Part shown: positions 43,500 through 50,997 of the stretch, piece by piece | Position numbering within the stretch: the stretch's first letter is position 1 | Layout of the letters: each line of letters opens with the position of its first letter | DNA from: an uncultured Eubacteriales bacterium | GTDB lineage: Bacteria > Bacillota > Clostridia > Oscillospirales > Oscillospiraceae | Assembly: GCA_902475855.1 (NCBI GenBank) | Contig: CABSBF010000005.1 | Coordinates: 3,677-67,676, forward strand | Direction of reading: 5' to 3' | Length of the DNA stretch: 64,000 bases | Notes under the pieces: generated by a model | Seen by the model: only the letters and a program-made list of their open reading frames with translations | Told to the model about the DNA's origin: nothing | The model's database searches: none | Position numbers and translations under genes: made by a program

Positions 43500-45481
43500 A
43501 TTGCATCCACCTCCGCGAGAATCTGTTTGTTAGAGAAGCCTTTCAGGTCCATAGCGCCGGAGGGACAGGCGACCGTGCACGCGCCGCAGCCCTGGCAGAC
43601 GGCCGGATTGACCTGCGCAACACGGCGCAGAAGCGTTGTGCGGTTCGGACCGCGGAATTCCTTGTCCACGTAGGTGATTGCACCGTAGGGACAGACCTTT
43701 TCACAACTGGAGCAGCCATTGCACATCAGCTCGTTCGGCTGGGCAATGCAGGGATTGCACAGAAGCTGATCCTTGCACAGAAGGCCGATGACCTTGGAGG
43801 CGGCGGCGCCTGCCTGTGCGACGGTTTCGGGAATGTCCTTCGGCCCCTGACAGGCGCCGGAGAGGAAGATGCCTGCTGTTGGGCTTTCGACCGGGCGCAG
43901 CTTCGGGTGCGCCTCTGTGAAGAAGTCGTTCGTGTCCATAGAGGCGGTCAGCATCGTGGCAAGGCCACGGGCCGAGGCATCCGGCTCGATGGCGGCCGCG
44001 AGAACGACCATGTCCGCGTCAATGTGGAGCTGGCGGTTGTCAAGCAAATCAGAGGCCTGCACCTTGAGCTTGCCATTTTCCGGCACGACCTTGCCAACCA
44101 TGCCCTTGATGTAGTGAACGCCGTATTCCTCGACGGCGCGGCGGTAGAATTCATCAAAATTCTTGCCGGGGGTGCGCACGTCGATGTAAAATACATAGAC
44201 GTCGGTATCGGGATACTTTTCACGGCAGAGCATGGCGTGCTTTGCCGTGTACATACAGCAGATCTTGGAGCAGTAGGGCTTGCCCTTTTCGCCGCCGTCG
44301 CAGCGCGAGCCGACGCACTGCACAAAGACGATGGTCTTGGGATGGGTGCCATCGGAGGGGCGCAGAAGTGTGCCGCCCGTGGGACCGGCGGCGTTCATCA
44401 GACGCTCAAATTCCAGAGAGGAGACGACGTCCGGGCTTTGACTGTAGGCGAACTCATCGAATTTGTCGAGCTTGATGGGGTTGAAGCCTGTTGCGGCGAC
44501 GATTGCGCCGTATTCGCGGACGATATGCTCGTCCTTCTGTGTGTAGTCGATCGCACCGGCGGTACAGACCTTGGAGCAGACGCCGCACTTGCCGGTTTTC
44601 AGCATGGTGCAGTAATTGGCGTCGATGGTGGCAACCTTCGGAACGGCCTGCGCAAAGGGAATGTAGATTGCGCGGCGGTTGTCAAGGCCAAGGTTGAATT
44701 CGTTTGGCACCTTTTTCTGCGGGCATTTTTCCGTACACAGGCCGCAGCCGGTACAGACGTCCTCCTTGACGTAGCGCGCCTTTTTGCGGATGGTCACCTT
44801 GAAGTTTCCGACAAAACCCTTGACGTCCTCTACCTCGGAGTAGGAATAGATGTGAATCTTCTCATTCTGCGCACAGTCGACCATTTTCGGAGTCAGGATG
44901 CAGGCGGCGCAGTCGAGGGTGGGGAAGGTTTTGTCGATCTGCGTCATCTTGCCGCCGATGGTCGGCTGCTTTTCGACGATATCGACTTCAAAGCCCGCGT
45001 CTGCGATGTCCAGCGCGGTCTGAATGCCGGCAATGCCACCGCCGATGACCAGCGCACGCTTTGTGACGGGGCTGGTCATTGCGGTCAGGGGTGCGTTGAG
45101 CTGCACCTTTGCAATGGCAGCCCGGCCGAGAATGATGGCCTTAGCCGTAGCCTCCTCGCGGTTTTTGTGGATCCAGGAGCACTGCTCACGGATATTCGCG
45201 ATCTCGACCATATAGGGGTTCAGTCCGGCCTTCTCGCAGGTCTTGCGGAAGGTCGTCTCGTGCATCCGCGGGGAGCAGGAGCAGACGACCACGCCGGTCA
45301 GACCGTATTCGTGGACCTTGCTCTGAATCAGTTCCTGCCCCGTCTGGGAACACATATATTGGTAATTGGTGGAAAAAACAACGCCGGGTTCCCGGGCGAG
45401 CGCCTCGGAAACGGCCTGCACGTCCACGGTTGCGGCGATATTACTGCCGCACCAGCATACGAAAACGCCGATTCTCTGCAT
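43490..45481 (-). CDS. hdrA: HdrA-type electron-bifurcating flavoprotein
   Basis: A 663-residue complete HdrA. Seen: an N-terminal domain with VFVCWCGSNI and VVCSCSPRMHE, the FAD Rossmann motif ALVIGGGIAGIQTALD (143-158), Cys in TLDCAACILTPKM, and a ferredoxin domain with CTGCGLCTEKCP and CGVCSKVCTAGA. The C-terminal pair is CNGCSSCEKVCPYGA and CQGCGACTVACPSGA. Known: HdrA is the flavin-bifurcating core of HdrABC, able to split electron pairs between a high-potential acceptor through HdrCB and ferredoxin. All expected clusters appear intact. Inferred: here the high-potential branch ends in fumarate reduction. Confidence 0.95.
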   Translation of the reverse strand: MQRIGVFVCWCGSNIAATVDVQAVSEALAREPGVVFSTNYQYMCSQTGQELIQSKVHEYGLTGVVVCSCSPRMHETTFRKTCEKAGLNPYMVEIANIREQCSWIHKNREEATAKAIILGRAAIAKVQLNAPLTAMTSPVTKRALVIGGGIAGIQTALDIADAGFEVDIVEKQPTIGGKMTQIDKTFPTLDCAACILTPKMVDCAQNEKIHIYSYSEVEDVKGFVGNFKVTIRKKARYVKEDVCTGCGLCTEKCPQKKVPNEFNLGLDNRRAIYIPFAQAVPKVATIDANYCTMLKTGKCGVCSKVCTAGAIDYTQKDEHIVREYGAIVAATGFNPIKLDKFDEFAYSQSPDVVSSLEFERLMNAAGPTGGTLLRPSDGTHPKTIVFVQCVGSRCDGGEKGKPYCSKICCMYTAKHAMLCREKYPDTDVYVFYIDVRTPGKNFDEFYRRAVEEYGVHYIKGMVGKVVPENGKLKVQASDLLDNRQLHIDADMVVLAAAIEPDASARGLATMLTASMDTNDFFTEAHPKLRPVESPTAGIFLSGACQGPKDIPETVAQAGAAASKVIGLLCKDQLLCNPCIAQPNELMCNGCSSCEKVCPYGAITYVDKEFRGPNRTTLLRRVAQVNPAVCQGCGACTVACPSGAMDLKGFSNKQILAEVDAICR

Positions 45482-45493
45482 TGTTTCCCCTCC

Positions 45494-45874
45494 TTATCTT
45501 CTGTATTTCCGGAATGCGCTGGTGACCGCTTGCTGCGGCAGCGCCTCGTCCAATTTTTCCGGAATAGCTTCCGGCGGCAGATGGTTCTGCCCCTGCTGAC
45601 GCAGAACGGCCAGCCGGACGGCTTCGATCAGCGCAGCAGGCTCCACACTGCGCGGGCAGCGCTCCACGCAGGCAAAGCAGCTCAGGCAGGTGTAGATGCC
45701 GCGGGAGTGCATCAGCTCGTCGATCCGGCCGGATTCGACCATGGAGACGAACTGATGCGGATGGTAGTCCATCTCATCGTAGGCGGGGCAGCTTGCCGAG
45801 CACTTGCCGCATTTCATGCACTTGCGCGGGTTGACCCCGGAGATGCGCTGTACAGTTTCCATGAGGTCATTCAT
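45494..45874 (-). CDS. hdrC: HdrC-like 4Fe-4S protein
   Basis: A 126-residue protein with two [4Fe-4S] motifs (CMKCGKCSASCPA and CLSCFACVERCPR), the defining content of HdrC. It carries electrons from HdrA to HdrB. Overlaps hdrB by 4 bp and precedes hdrA by 12 bp. Confidence 0.93.
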   Translation of the reverse strand: MNDLMETVQRISGVNPRKCMKCGKCSASCPAYDEMDYHPHQFVSMVESGRIDELMHSRGIYTCLSCFACVERCPRSVEPAALIEAVRLAVLRQQGQNHLPPEAIPEKLDEALPQQAVTSAFRKYRR

Positions 45875-46662
45875 TGCTGCTCCTCCTTTACGCCCAGCGC
45901 TTCGGCCAGAAGCTCCGTAAAATATCGCACGGGCAGACGGCCGTCCGTGTTTTCCGAGAGATTATACATACAAAGCGGACAGGCGGTGATCAGCTCCTGC
46001 GCACCGCAGGCGGAAGCGTTATCCAGCACCTTCTGTGCCTGCTTGGAGGCATAGGTGCGGTTTTCCAGCGTGGTGTAGCCGCCGCAGCATTCATTGCGCA
46101 TGGCGTAGACGACCGGTTCGGCGCCGATGGCGCGGATAAAATCCTCCAGAACGGTCGGATTTTCCGGATCGTCAAAGCCCAGTTCCCGGCTGGGGCGCAG
46201 CAGCAGGCAGCCGTAATACGCGCCGATCTTACGTCCGGTCAGGGGATGAACGACCTTCTCACGCAGCCGGTCGAAGCCGATACGGTCACGCAGCACCTCC
46301 AGATAGTGCAGTACCTCTGTTTCTCCGGCGTAGGGAACGTCGGGAGCCAGATAGTTGTTGACCTTTTGACGGATGGAATCGTCATTTTTCAGGTCGCCGT
46401 TGACCCGCTTGATCACATGGTGACAGGCGGAGCACAGCGTGACCAGCGCCTCACCGCGGTCGCGCGCAGCCATAAGCGCACGGACAGAGGAGAGCCGTGT
46501 GGCGATCTCGTCGCGCGCCATGGGATAGACTGCGCCGCAGCACTGCCATTCGTCCAGCTCCCGCAGGGTGAAGCCCAGTGCCTCGGCAGACGCGCGACCC
46601 CAGCGGTCCAGCTCTACACCCTTCGTTTTCAGAGTGCAGCCGGGGAAATAACTGAATGTCAT
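45871..46662 (-). CDS. hdrB: HdrB-like CCG-domain protein
   Basis: A 263-residue protein with two complete CCG motifs: Cys9, Cys41-Cys42, Cys77 and Cys80 (C-X31-CC-X34-CxxC), and Cys152, Cys192-Cys193, Cys228 and Cys231 (C-X39-CC-X34-CxxC). Known: in methanogen HdrB these hold two non-cubane [4Fe-4S] clusters that cleave the heterodisulfide. Inferred: either it reduces an unknown disulfide that serves FrdAB, or it passes electrons directly to FrdB, replacing the CCG domain fused to TfrB in methanogens. It starts 15 bp after fumC. Confidence 0.93.
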   Translation of the reverse strand: MTFSYFPGCTLKTKGVELDRWGRASAEALGFTLRELDEWQCCGAVYPMARDEIATRLSSVRALMAARDRGEALVTLCSACHHVIKRVNGDLKNDDSIRQKVNNYLAPDVPYAGETEVLHYLEVLRDRIGFDRLREKVVHPLTGRKIGAYYGCLLLRPSRELGFDDPENPTVLEDFIRAIGAEPVVYAMRNECCGGYTTLENRTYASKQAQKVLDNASACGAQELITACPLCMYNLSENTDGRLPVRYFTELLAEALGVKEEQQ

Positions 46663-46677
46663 AAAAAAACCTCTTTG

Positions 46678-48054
46678 TCAGACCATCTGTTCCGGATGGA
46701 ACACCTCGTCAAATTTTTCCGGTGTCAGGAAGCCGAGACGGATGCAGGCTTCCCGGAGAGAAATGTTCTCCTTATAAGCCAGCTTCGCAGTTTTTGCCGC
46801 ATTTTCATAGCCAATATAGGGGTTGAGCGCCGTGACCAGCATCAGAGAATTGTGCAGATTGTGGCGCATTTTTTCGCGGTTGGCGCGGATGCCGCAGACG
46901 CAGCGGTCGTTAAAGGAGTGCATCGCCTCTGCAAGCAGACGCGCAGATTGCAGGAAGTTGTAAATGCACACCGGCATAAAGACGTTCAGCTCGAAATTAC
47001 CCTGCGATGCGGCAAAGCTGACGGCTGCGTCATTGCCCATGACCTGCACGGCCACCATTGTCAGCGCTTCGCACTGCGTGGGATTGACCTTGCCGGGCAT
47101 AATGGAGGAGCCGGGCTCGTTTTCGGGGATGAAAATCTCGCCCAGACCGTCGCGGGGGCCGGAGGCCAGCCAGCGCACGTCGTTGGCGATCTTCATCAGA
47201 TCGGCGGCAAGCGCCTTGAGCGCTCCGTGGGCGAAGACAAGCTCGTCCTTGGAGGTCAGCGCGTGGAACTTGTTCTCCGCCGTGCGGAATTCCTTGCCGG
47301 TCAGCAGGGAGATTTCTTCCGCAACCAGGCGGTCAAAGCCCTTCGGGGCGTTCAGCCCGGTGCCGACGGCGGTGCCGCCCAGTGCGAGCTCCTTCAGCTC
47401 AGGCAGAGCCAGCAGCAGGAGCTTTCTGTCCTTTTCCAGACTGCTTCTCCAGCCGGAGATCTCCTGACTGAATTTGATGGGCGTGGCATCCTGCAAGTGC
47501 GTCCGGCCGGATTTTACCACGTCGTCGTTTTCCTGCTCCAGACGCAGGAAGGTCGCGATCAGACAGTCGATGGCGGGCAGAACGCTTTCCTCGATGGCTT
47601 CCGCCGCGGCGATGTGCATCGCGGTAGGAAAAGTGTCGTTGGAGGACTGGGACATATTGATGTCGTCATTCGGATGCAGGAGCTTTTTGCCTGCGATCTC
47701 ATTGCCGCGGTTGGCAATGACCTCATTGGCATTCATATTCGACTGTGTGCCGGAGCCGGTCTGCCAGACGACAAGGGGAAAATGCTCGTAGAGCTTGCCG
47801 GAGATGACCTCATCGCAGGCGCCTTCGATTGCAGCCAGCTTCTCGGCGGTCATCTTTTCGGGCTTGAGCTTGTGATTTGCACGCGCAGCGGCTTTTTTCA
47901 GAATACCGAAGGCGTGGGTGATCTCCCGCGGCATGGTTTCCAGACCAACGCCGATGGGAAAATTCTCATGGCTGCGCTCGGTCTGTGCGCCCCAGTATCT
48001 ATCGGCGGGGACTCTGACCTCGCCCATGGAGTCGTGTTCGATCCGATACTGCAT
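46678..48054 (-). CDS. fumC: Fumarate hydratase, class II
   Basis: A 458-residue oxygen-stable fumarase of the aspartase/fumarase superfamily. Seen: the signature GSSIMPGKVNPTQCEA, the substrate loops TGSGTQSNMNANEV, SSNDTFPTAMH and SGRTHLQDATPI, all as in FumC. ATG 48054, preceded by GAGGTGA, is preferred to a start at 48090. It follows mdh by 10 bp. Role here: dehydrating malate to fumarate, the substrate of the FrdAB proteins encoded downstream in the same operon. Confidence 0.95.
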   Translation of the reverse strand: MQYRIEHDSMGEVRVPADRYWGAQTERSHENFPIGVGLETMPREITHAFGILKKAAARANHKLKPEKMTAEKLAAIEGACDEVISGKLYEHFPLVVWQTGSGTQSNMNANEVIANRGNEIAGKKLLHPNDDINMSQSSNDTFPTAMHIAAAEAIEESVLPAIDCLIATFLRLEQENDDVVKSGRTHLQDATPIKFSQEISGWRSSLEKDRKLLLLALPELKELALGGTAVGTGLNAPKGFDRLVAEEISLLTGKEFRTAENKFHALTSKDELVFAHGALKALAADLMKIANDVRWLASGPRDGLGEIFIPENEPGSSIMPGKVNPTQCEALTMVAVQVMGNDAAVSFAASQGNFELNVFMPVCIYNFLQSARLLAEAMHSFNDRCVCGIRANREKMRHNLHNSLMLVTALNPYIGYENAAKTAKLAYKENISLREACIRLGFLTPEKFDEVFHPEQMV

Positions 48055-48064
48055 ATTCTTCACC

Positions 48065-49009
48065 TCAAATTTTGATCTGACGGATGACATCCTTCAGCTT
48101 GTCGGCGCTGATGCGCAGAAGATCGACTTCACTGTCGGTCAGATGGTTAAGAATCTTGCCGCGCACGCCGTTGCGGTCCACCAGTGCCAAGGTGGACAGG
48201 CATACGTCAGACACGCCGTACTCGCCGTGCATCATAGTGGAAACGGTCACGGCAGTTCCGGCGGTGTTGCACAGGCACTTGCACAGATGGCACACCGACA
48301 TGGCCACTGCGTAGTATGTTGCGCCCTTGCTTTTGATCACCTGTGCACCGGATTTTTTGACGAATTCCTCCACCTCGTGGTACTCGCGGTTCCAGACGAT
48401 CCGGTCATGGTCGGGGGAGTTGGCGGCATAGGAATCAATGTGGTTGTTGGCAATATGCACCAGGGACCAGGGCACGAAGGAGGAATCGCCGTGCTCACCA
48501 TATACGTGCGCATGGACATTCTTCGGGCTGATGCAGAACCGCTTTGCAAGCTCCGATTGCAGACGGCTGGTATCCAGGATCGTGCCGGAGCCAAGAATCT
48601 GATGCTCCGGAAGGCCGGAGACCTTGTAGAAAACGTAGGTCAGAATATCTACGGGGTTGGAAACGATGATATAGATCGCATTCGGCGCGGCCTGAACGAT
48701 CTGCGGCGTAATTTCCTTGAGAATGTCAACATTGCACTGCGCCAGCTCCAGCCGGGACTGGCCGGCCTTTCTGGGGAGTCCGGAGGTGATGATAACGATG
48801 TCGGAGTCTGTGGCGTCGGCATAGTCGCCGGAATGGACGATGGCCGGGGAACAGAAGGGAGCGCCCTGATAGATGTCCAGCGCCTCTCCGAAGGCTTTTT
48901 CCCGGTTGATGTCGATCAGCAGGATCTCGGTGGCGATCCCTTGAATCATCAGATCATTCGCAATGGTAGCGCCGACGCTGCCTGCGCCGATTACGGTAAT
49001 TTTACTCAT
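48065..49009 (-). CDS. mdh: Malate dehydrogenase on a lactate dehydrogenase-like scaffold
   Basis: A 314-residue NAD-dependent 2-hydroxyacid dehydrogenase. Seen: Rossmann motif VIGAGSVGA (7-15), Asp33 after it (LLIDIN) favouring NAD, catalytic Asp146 and Arg149 (LDTSRLQ) and His173 (GEHGDS). The overall sequence is LDH-like. However, the specificity position (Gln102 in LDH numbering) is Arg80 here (TSGLPRKAG), the residue that selects oxaloacetate/malate. Being first in an operon with fumarase and fumarate reductase supports malate dehydrogenase. Generic LDH annotation would be misleading. Confidence 0.85.
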   Translation of the reverse strand: MSKITVIGAGSVGATIANDLMIQGIATEILLIDINREKAFGEALDIYQGAPFCSPAIVHSGDYADATDSDIVIITSGLPRKAGQSRLELAQCNVDILKEITPQIVQAAPNAIYIIVSNPVDILTYVFYKVSGLPEHQILGSGTILDTSRLQSELAKRFCISPKNVHAHVYGEHGDSSFVPWSLVHIANNHIDSYAANSPDHDRIVWNREYHEVEEFVKKSGAQVIKSKGATYYAVAMSVCHLCKCLCNTAGTAVTVSTMMHGEYGVSDVCLSTLALVDRNGVRGKILNHLTDSEVDLLRISADKLKDVIRQIKI

Positions 49010-49045
49010 AATGGAATCTCCTTTACATTTCGTTTTCTGTTAATC

Positions 49046-49081
49046 CGATAGAATTATATCGAATGAAAGGAGAAATCGGAA
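49046..49081 (-). promoter_or_regulatory. mdh operon promoter with LysR-type palindrome
   Basis: On the minus strand TTCCGA (49076-49081), 17-bp spacer and TATAAT (49053-49058). The -10 lies inside CGATA-GAATTA-TATCG (49046-49061), a palindrome with the ATA...TAT form common for LysR regulators, just downstream of the lysR gene. Confidence 0.6.
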
Positions 49082-49119
49082 ATGCTAATTTCGAAAATGA
49101 TATATCAAAAATAATATGG

Positions 49120-50016
49120 CTACGAATCGCTTTTATAGAGATTTACAATTGTGTTTCGGAATCCCTCCTCAATTTCCGTCATTTTGTACGAGAGATTGGT
49201 AAGAAGGGCATCGTGGTAGGCGGTTTGATTTTCACTGCAATATTTCTGGACAAGATTCCAGCGGGCGAGAAAGCGCAGCGGCATAGGTGCACTCCATAGA
49301 TAGCTGCCGGGGACGGTTTCCAAAAGTGTGAGCTGCGCCATGCGGTCGACGGTGTAAATTTTACGCACGGCCTGCTCCTCGCTTTTGAAGCGGACGCGGG
49401 AGAGATCGGAGTGGACGATCTCCGGCAGTCCGGCCAAATCCGCACGAGAAATCGAAGGAGTGCGCGCCAGCGGATGACTGCGGTGCATCAGAAGCTGATA
49501 GCGGAACCGGTTAAGGATTTGCAGTTCAAGCCCGTTTGCGGCACTTTGCTCGGAAAAATAGTCGCGATATTCCGAGCGAAAGCGGATCAGGGCGATTTCG
49601 GCCTCACCATTTGTCAGCCATTGCAGCGCCTGCCGGGCATGACATTCACGTATGACGGCGTTCAGGCTCTGCTGCGAAGGAAGCTGTGCCAGATATTCCG
49701 CGACGGCATCAAAGGCCACGGCGGAGCGCGGGATGCAGACACGCAGACGGTTCGGGACGGGATTGCGCGGGCCAAGCGCATCCATGAACTCCACTTCACG
49801 CAGGATGCTTCGCGCGTGCTGCAAAAATTGCGCGCCGCGCTCCGTTGGCCGGACACCCTTGCTGGTTCGCTCAAAGATGGCAAAACCGGCCGACTCCTCC
49901 ATGTCGCGCAGAATGCGGCTCAGGTTTGGCTGGCCGAGGAAGAGATTTTCCGCAGCCTGGGAGATGGAGCAGGTGCGTTCGATCTCGATGATGTATTGCA
50001 AATGCTGTGTGTTCAT
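49120..50016 (-). CDS. LysR family transcriptional regulator
   Basis: A 298-residue regulator. Seen: the N-terminal winged helix with SISQAAENLFLGQPNLSRILRDMEESAGFAIFERTSKGVRPTERG, typical of LysR, and a C-terminal effector domain. ATG 50016 has GGGAG at normal spacing; ATG 50022 is too close to it. It lies on the same strand as, and directly upstream of, the twelve-gene mdh-fum-hdr-flox-frd operon, so it is the obvious candidate regulator, perhaps responding to a C4 acid. Its own leader contains an attenuator-like hairpin (50092-50133). Confidence 0.88.
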   Translation of the reverse strand: MNTQHLQYIIEIERTCSISQAAENLFLGQPNLSRILRDMEESAGFAIFERTSKGVRPTERGAQFLQHARSILREVEFMDALGPRNPVPNRLRVCIPRSAVAFDAVAEYLAQLPSQQSLNAVIRECHARQALQWLTNGEAEIALIRFRSEYRDYFSEQSAANGLELQILNRFRYQLLMHRSHPLARTPSISRADLAGLPEIVHSDLSRVRFKSEEQAVRKIYTVDRMAQLTLLETVPGSYLWSAPMPLRFLARWNLVQKYCSENQTAYHDALLTNLSYKMTEIEEGFRNTIVNLYKSDS

Positions 50017-50091
50017 AGGCATTCTCCCAACGTAATTTGTGCGGCGACAGCCATATCATGAATTAGATAGGGAAAAAGCCGCAGCGTGTAT

Positions 50092-50133
50092 AAAAAATTG
50101 GGTATGTGTGTGGGCGGCGGCCCGGCGCATACC
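50092..50133 (-). terminator. Attenuator-like hairpin in the lysR leader
   Basis: On the minus strand an outer stem GGTATG/CATACC (50128-50133 with 50101-50106) encloses an inner GGGC/GCCC stem and is followed by CAATTTTTT. It sits between the lysR promoter and its start codon. Confidence 0.5.
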
Positions 50134-50149
50134 GAAAACTGTTGATTCC

Positions 50150-50178
50150 ATTATACAGTGTCTGTACTTCTTTTGCAA
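50150..50178 (-). promoter_or_regulatory. lysR promoter
   Basis: On the minus strand TTGCAA (50173-50178), 17-bp spacer, TATAAT (50150-50155). It gives a leader of about 125 bases. Confidence 0.75.
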
Positions 50179-50216
50179 GTACGCAGCAGAAGACGGAAAA
50201 AGGTGAAAGAAAAACC

Positions 50217-50245
50217 TTGCATTTTTTGAAACGAGCGGCTATAAT
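50217..50245 (+). promoter_or_regulatory. Promoter of the cobalamin-riboswitch RNA
   Basis: TTGCAT (50217-50222), 17-bp spacer, TATAAT (50240-50245), placed about 30 bp before the structured RNA. Confidence 0.75.
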
Positions 50246-50269
50246 GAAATAGCAAATGAATATGGATGA

Positions 50270-50427
50270 TATGCAGCGCGTCCGGCGAGAGCCGGCGGCG
50301 GAATGGGGTGAGAAGCCCCGCGAGCGGGTCACTGTGATGCCGGGAGACCGGATGAGTCAGATACACCGAGTGCTGTATGTCGGCTCCTGCCCACACCGGG
50401 ATGCTGTGACCAAAGGGATAGGTTTAT
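50270..50427 (+). ncRNA. Cobalamin riboswitch, no downstream gene on its strand
   Basis: Seen in order: GGAATGGGGTGAGAAGCCCC, matching the GGAA...GGTG-AA-CC core, then GCGGGTCACTGTGA, matching the C-C-GC-ACTGT box. A CCGGGAGACCGG stem and GAGTCAGATAC, matching the conserved GAGTCAGGATAC end, follow, with CTCCTGCCCACACCGGG after that. A terminator and no gene come next. Known: cobalamin riboswitches of this kind turn off B12 uptake or synthesis genes, but a few in Firmicutes control small RNAs. The next annotated genes (rplL, rplJ) are convergent. Between 50463 and 50550 I see only a CTTTGCAGA/TCTGCAAAG hairpin and no convincing ORF. Confidence 0.8.
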
Positions 50428-50459
50428 CCGCACAGCCGGGAGCTGTGCGGTTTTTATTT
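50428..50459 (+). terminator. Riboswitch expression-platform terminator
   Basis: A perfect 9-bp stem CCGCACAGC/GCTGTGCGG, loop CGGGA, followed by TTTTTATTT. An upstream GGATA/TATCC element (50416-50429) overlaps its left foot and may form the alternative fold. Confidence 0.88.
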
Positions 50460-50550
50460 CCTCCTGTCTTTGCAGAGCTGTGTGCCGAACGGTCTGCAAA
50501 GGAAAAAGTGTTCTGGCGTCCCGTGCCGGGGGCGACAGGAAAAAGAAAAA

Positions 50551-50578
50551 AGCGCCTCTCAGACGAGAGGCGCTTTTT
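50551..50578. terminator. Bidirectional terminator of rplJL
   Basis: A perfect 10-bp stem AGCGCCTCTC/GAGAGGCGCT with A-runs on the left and T-runs on the right. It ends rplL and would also stop any read-through from the riboswitch. Confidence 0.9.
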
Positions 50579-50591
50579 GTTGTAAAAGGAA

Positions 50592-50963
50592 TTACTTCAG
50601 CTCTGCAGTAGCGCCGGCTTCCTTCAGATCGTTGACGATCTTCTCGGCGTCTTCCTTGGAGATGGCTTCCTTCAGGGTCTTCGGGCAGTTGTCGGCGATT
50701 TCCTTCGCTTCCTTCAGGCCGAGGCCGGTCAGAGCGCGGATAACCTTGATGACAGCGATCTTGTTCGCGCCGCAGTCCTTCAGGACAACGTCGAACTCGG
50801 TCTTTTCTTCGACAGCCTCAGCAGCGCCGGCAGCGGGAGCAGCAACAGCGGCAGCAGCGGCGGAAACGCCGAAGGTATCTTCCAGAGCATGAACGAGCTC
50901 AGCCAGTTCCAGAACGGAAAGGCCCTTAACTTCTTCGATCAGAGCAGCGATTTTTTCAGACAT
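50592..50963 (-). CDS. rplL: Ribosomal protein L7/L12
   Basis: A 123-residue protein of the ribosomal stalk. Seen: the N-terminal dimerisation helices, the Ala/Gly-rich hinge (AAAAVAAPAAGAAE) and the C-terminal domain EFDVVLKDCGANKIAVIKVIRALTGLGLKEAK that contacts translation GTPases. GGAGG precedes ATG 50963. Cotranscribed with rplJ. Confidence 0.98.
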   Translation of the reverse strand: MSEKIAALIEEVKGLSVLELAELVHALEDTFGVSAAAAAVAAPAAGAAEAVEEKTEFDVVLKDCGANKIAVIKVIRALTGLGLKEAKEIADNCPKTLKEAISKEDAEKIVNDLKEAGATAELK

Positions 50964-50997
50964 TGTAAAATCCTCCTAATGTGTTTTTAATGATTGA

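Larger units (their letters stand above)
50017..50591. other. Non-coding region between lysR and rplL
   Basis: It holds the lysR leader and promoter (minus), the cobalamin-riboswitch transcript with promoter and terminator (plus), a hairpin segment at 50472-50508, and the rplL terminator (50551-50574). No coding gene is supported. Confidence 0.75.

Noticed and set aside
43415..46054. 879-codon plus-strand frame opposite mvhD/hdrA/hdrC
   Set aside because: The opposite strand carries complete HdrA, HdrC and MvhD; this frame is a shadow.
45874..48075. 733-codon plus-strand frame opposite hdrB and fumC
   Set aside because: Shadow of HdrB and FumC, both with all signature residues.
50256..50585. 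109-codon plus-strand frame over the cobalamin riboswitch
   Set aside because: It crosses the riboswitch core and the intrinsic terminator, and has no domain.
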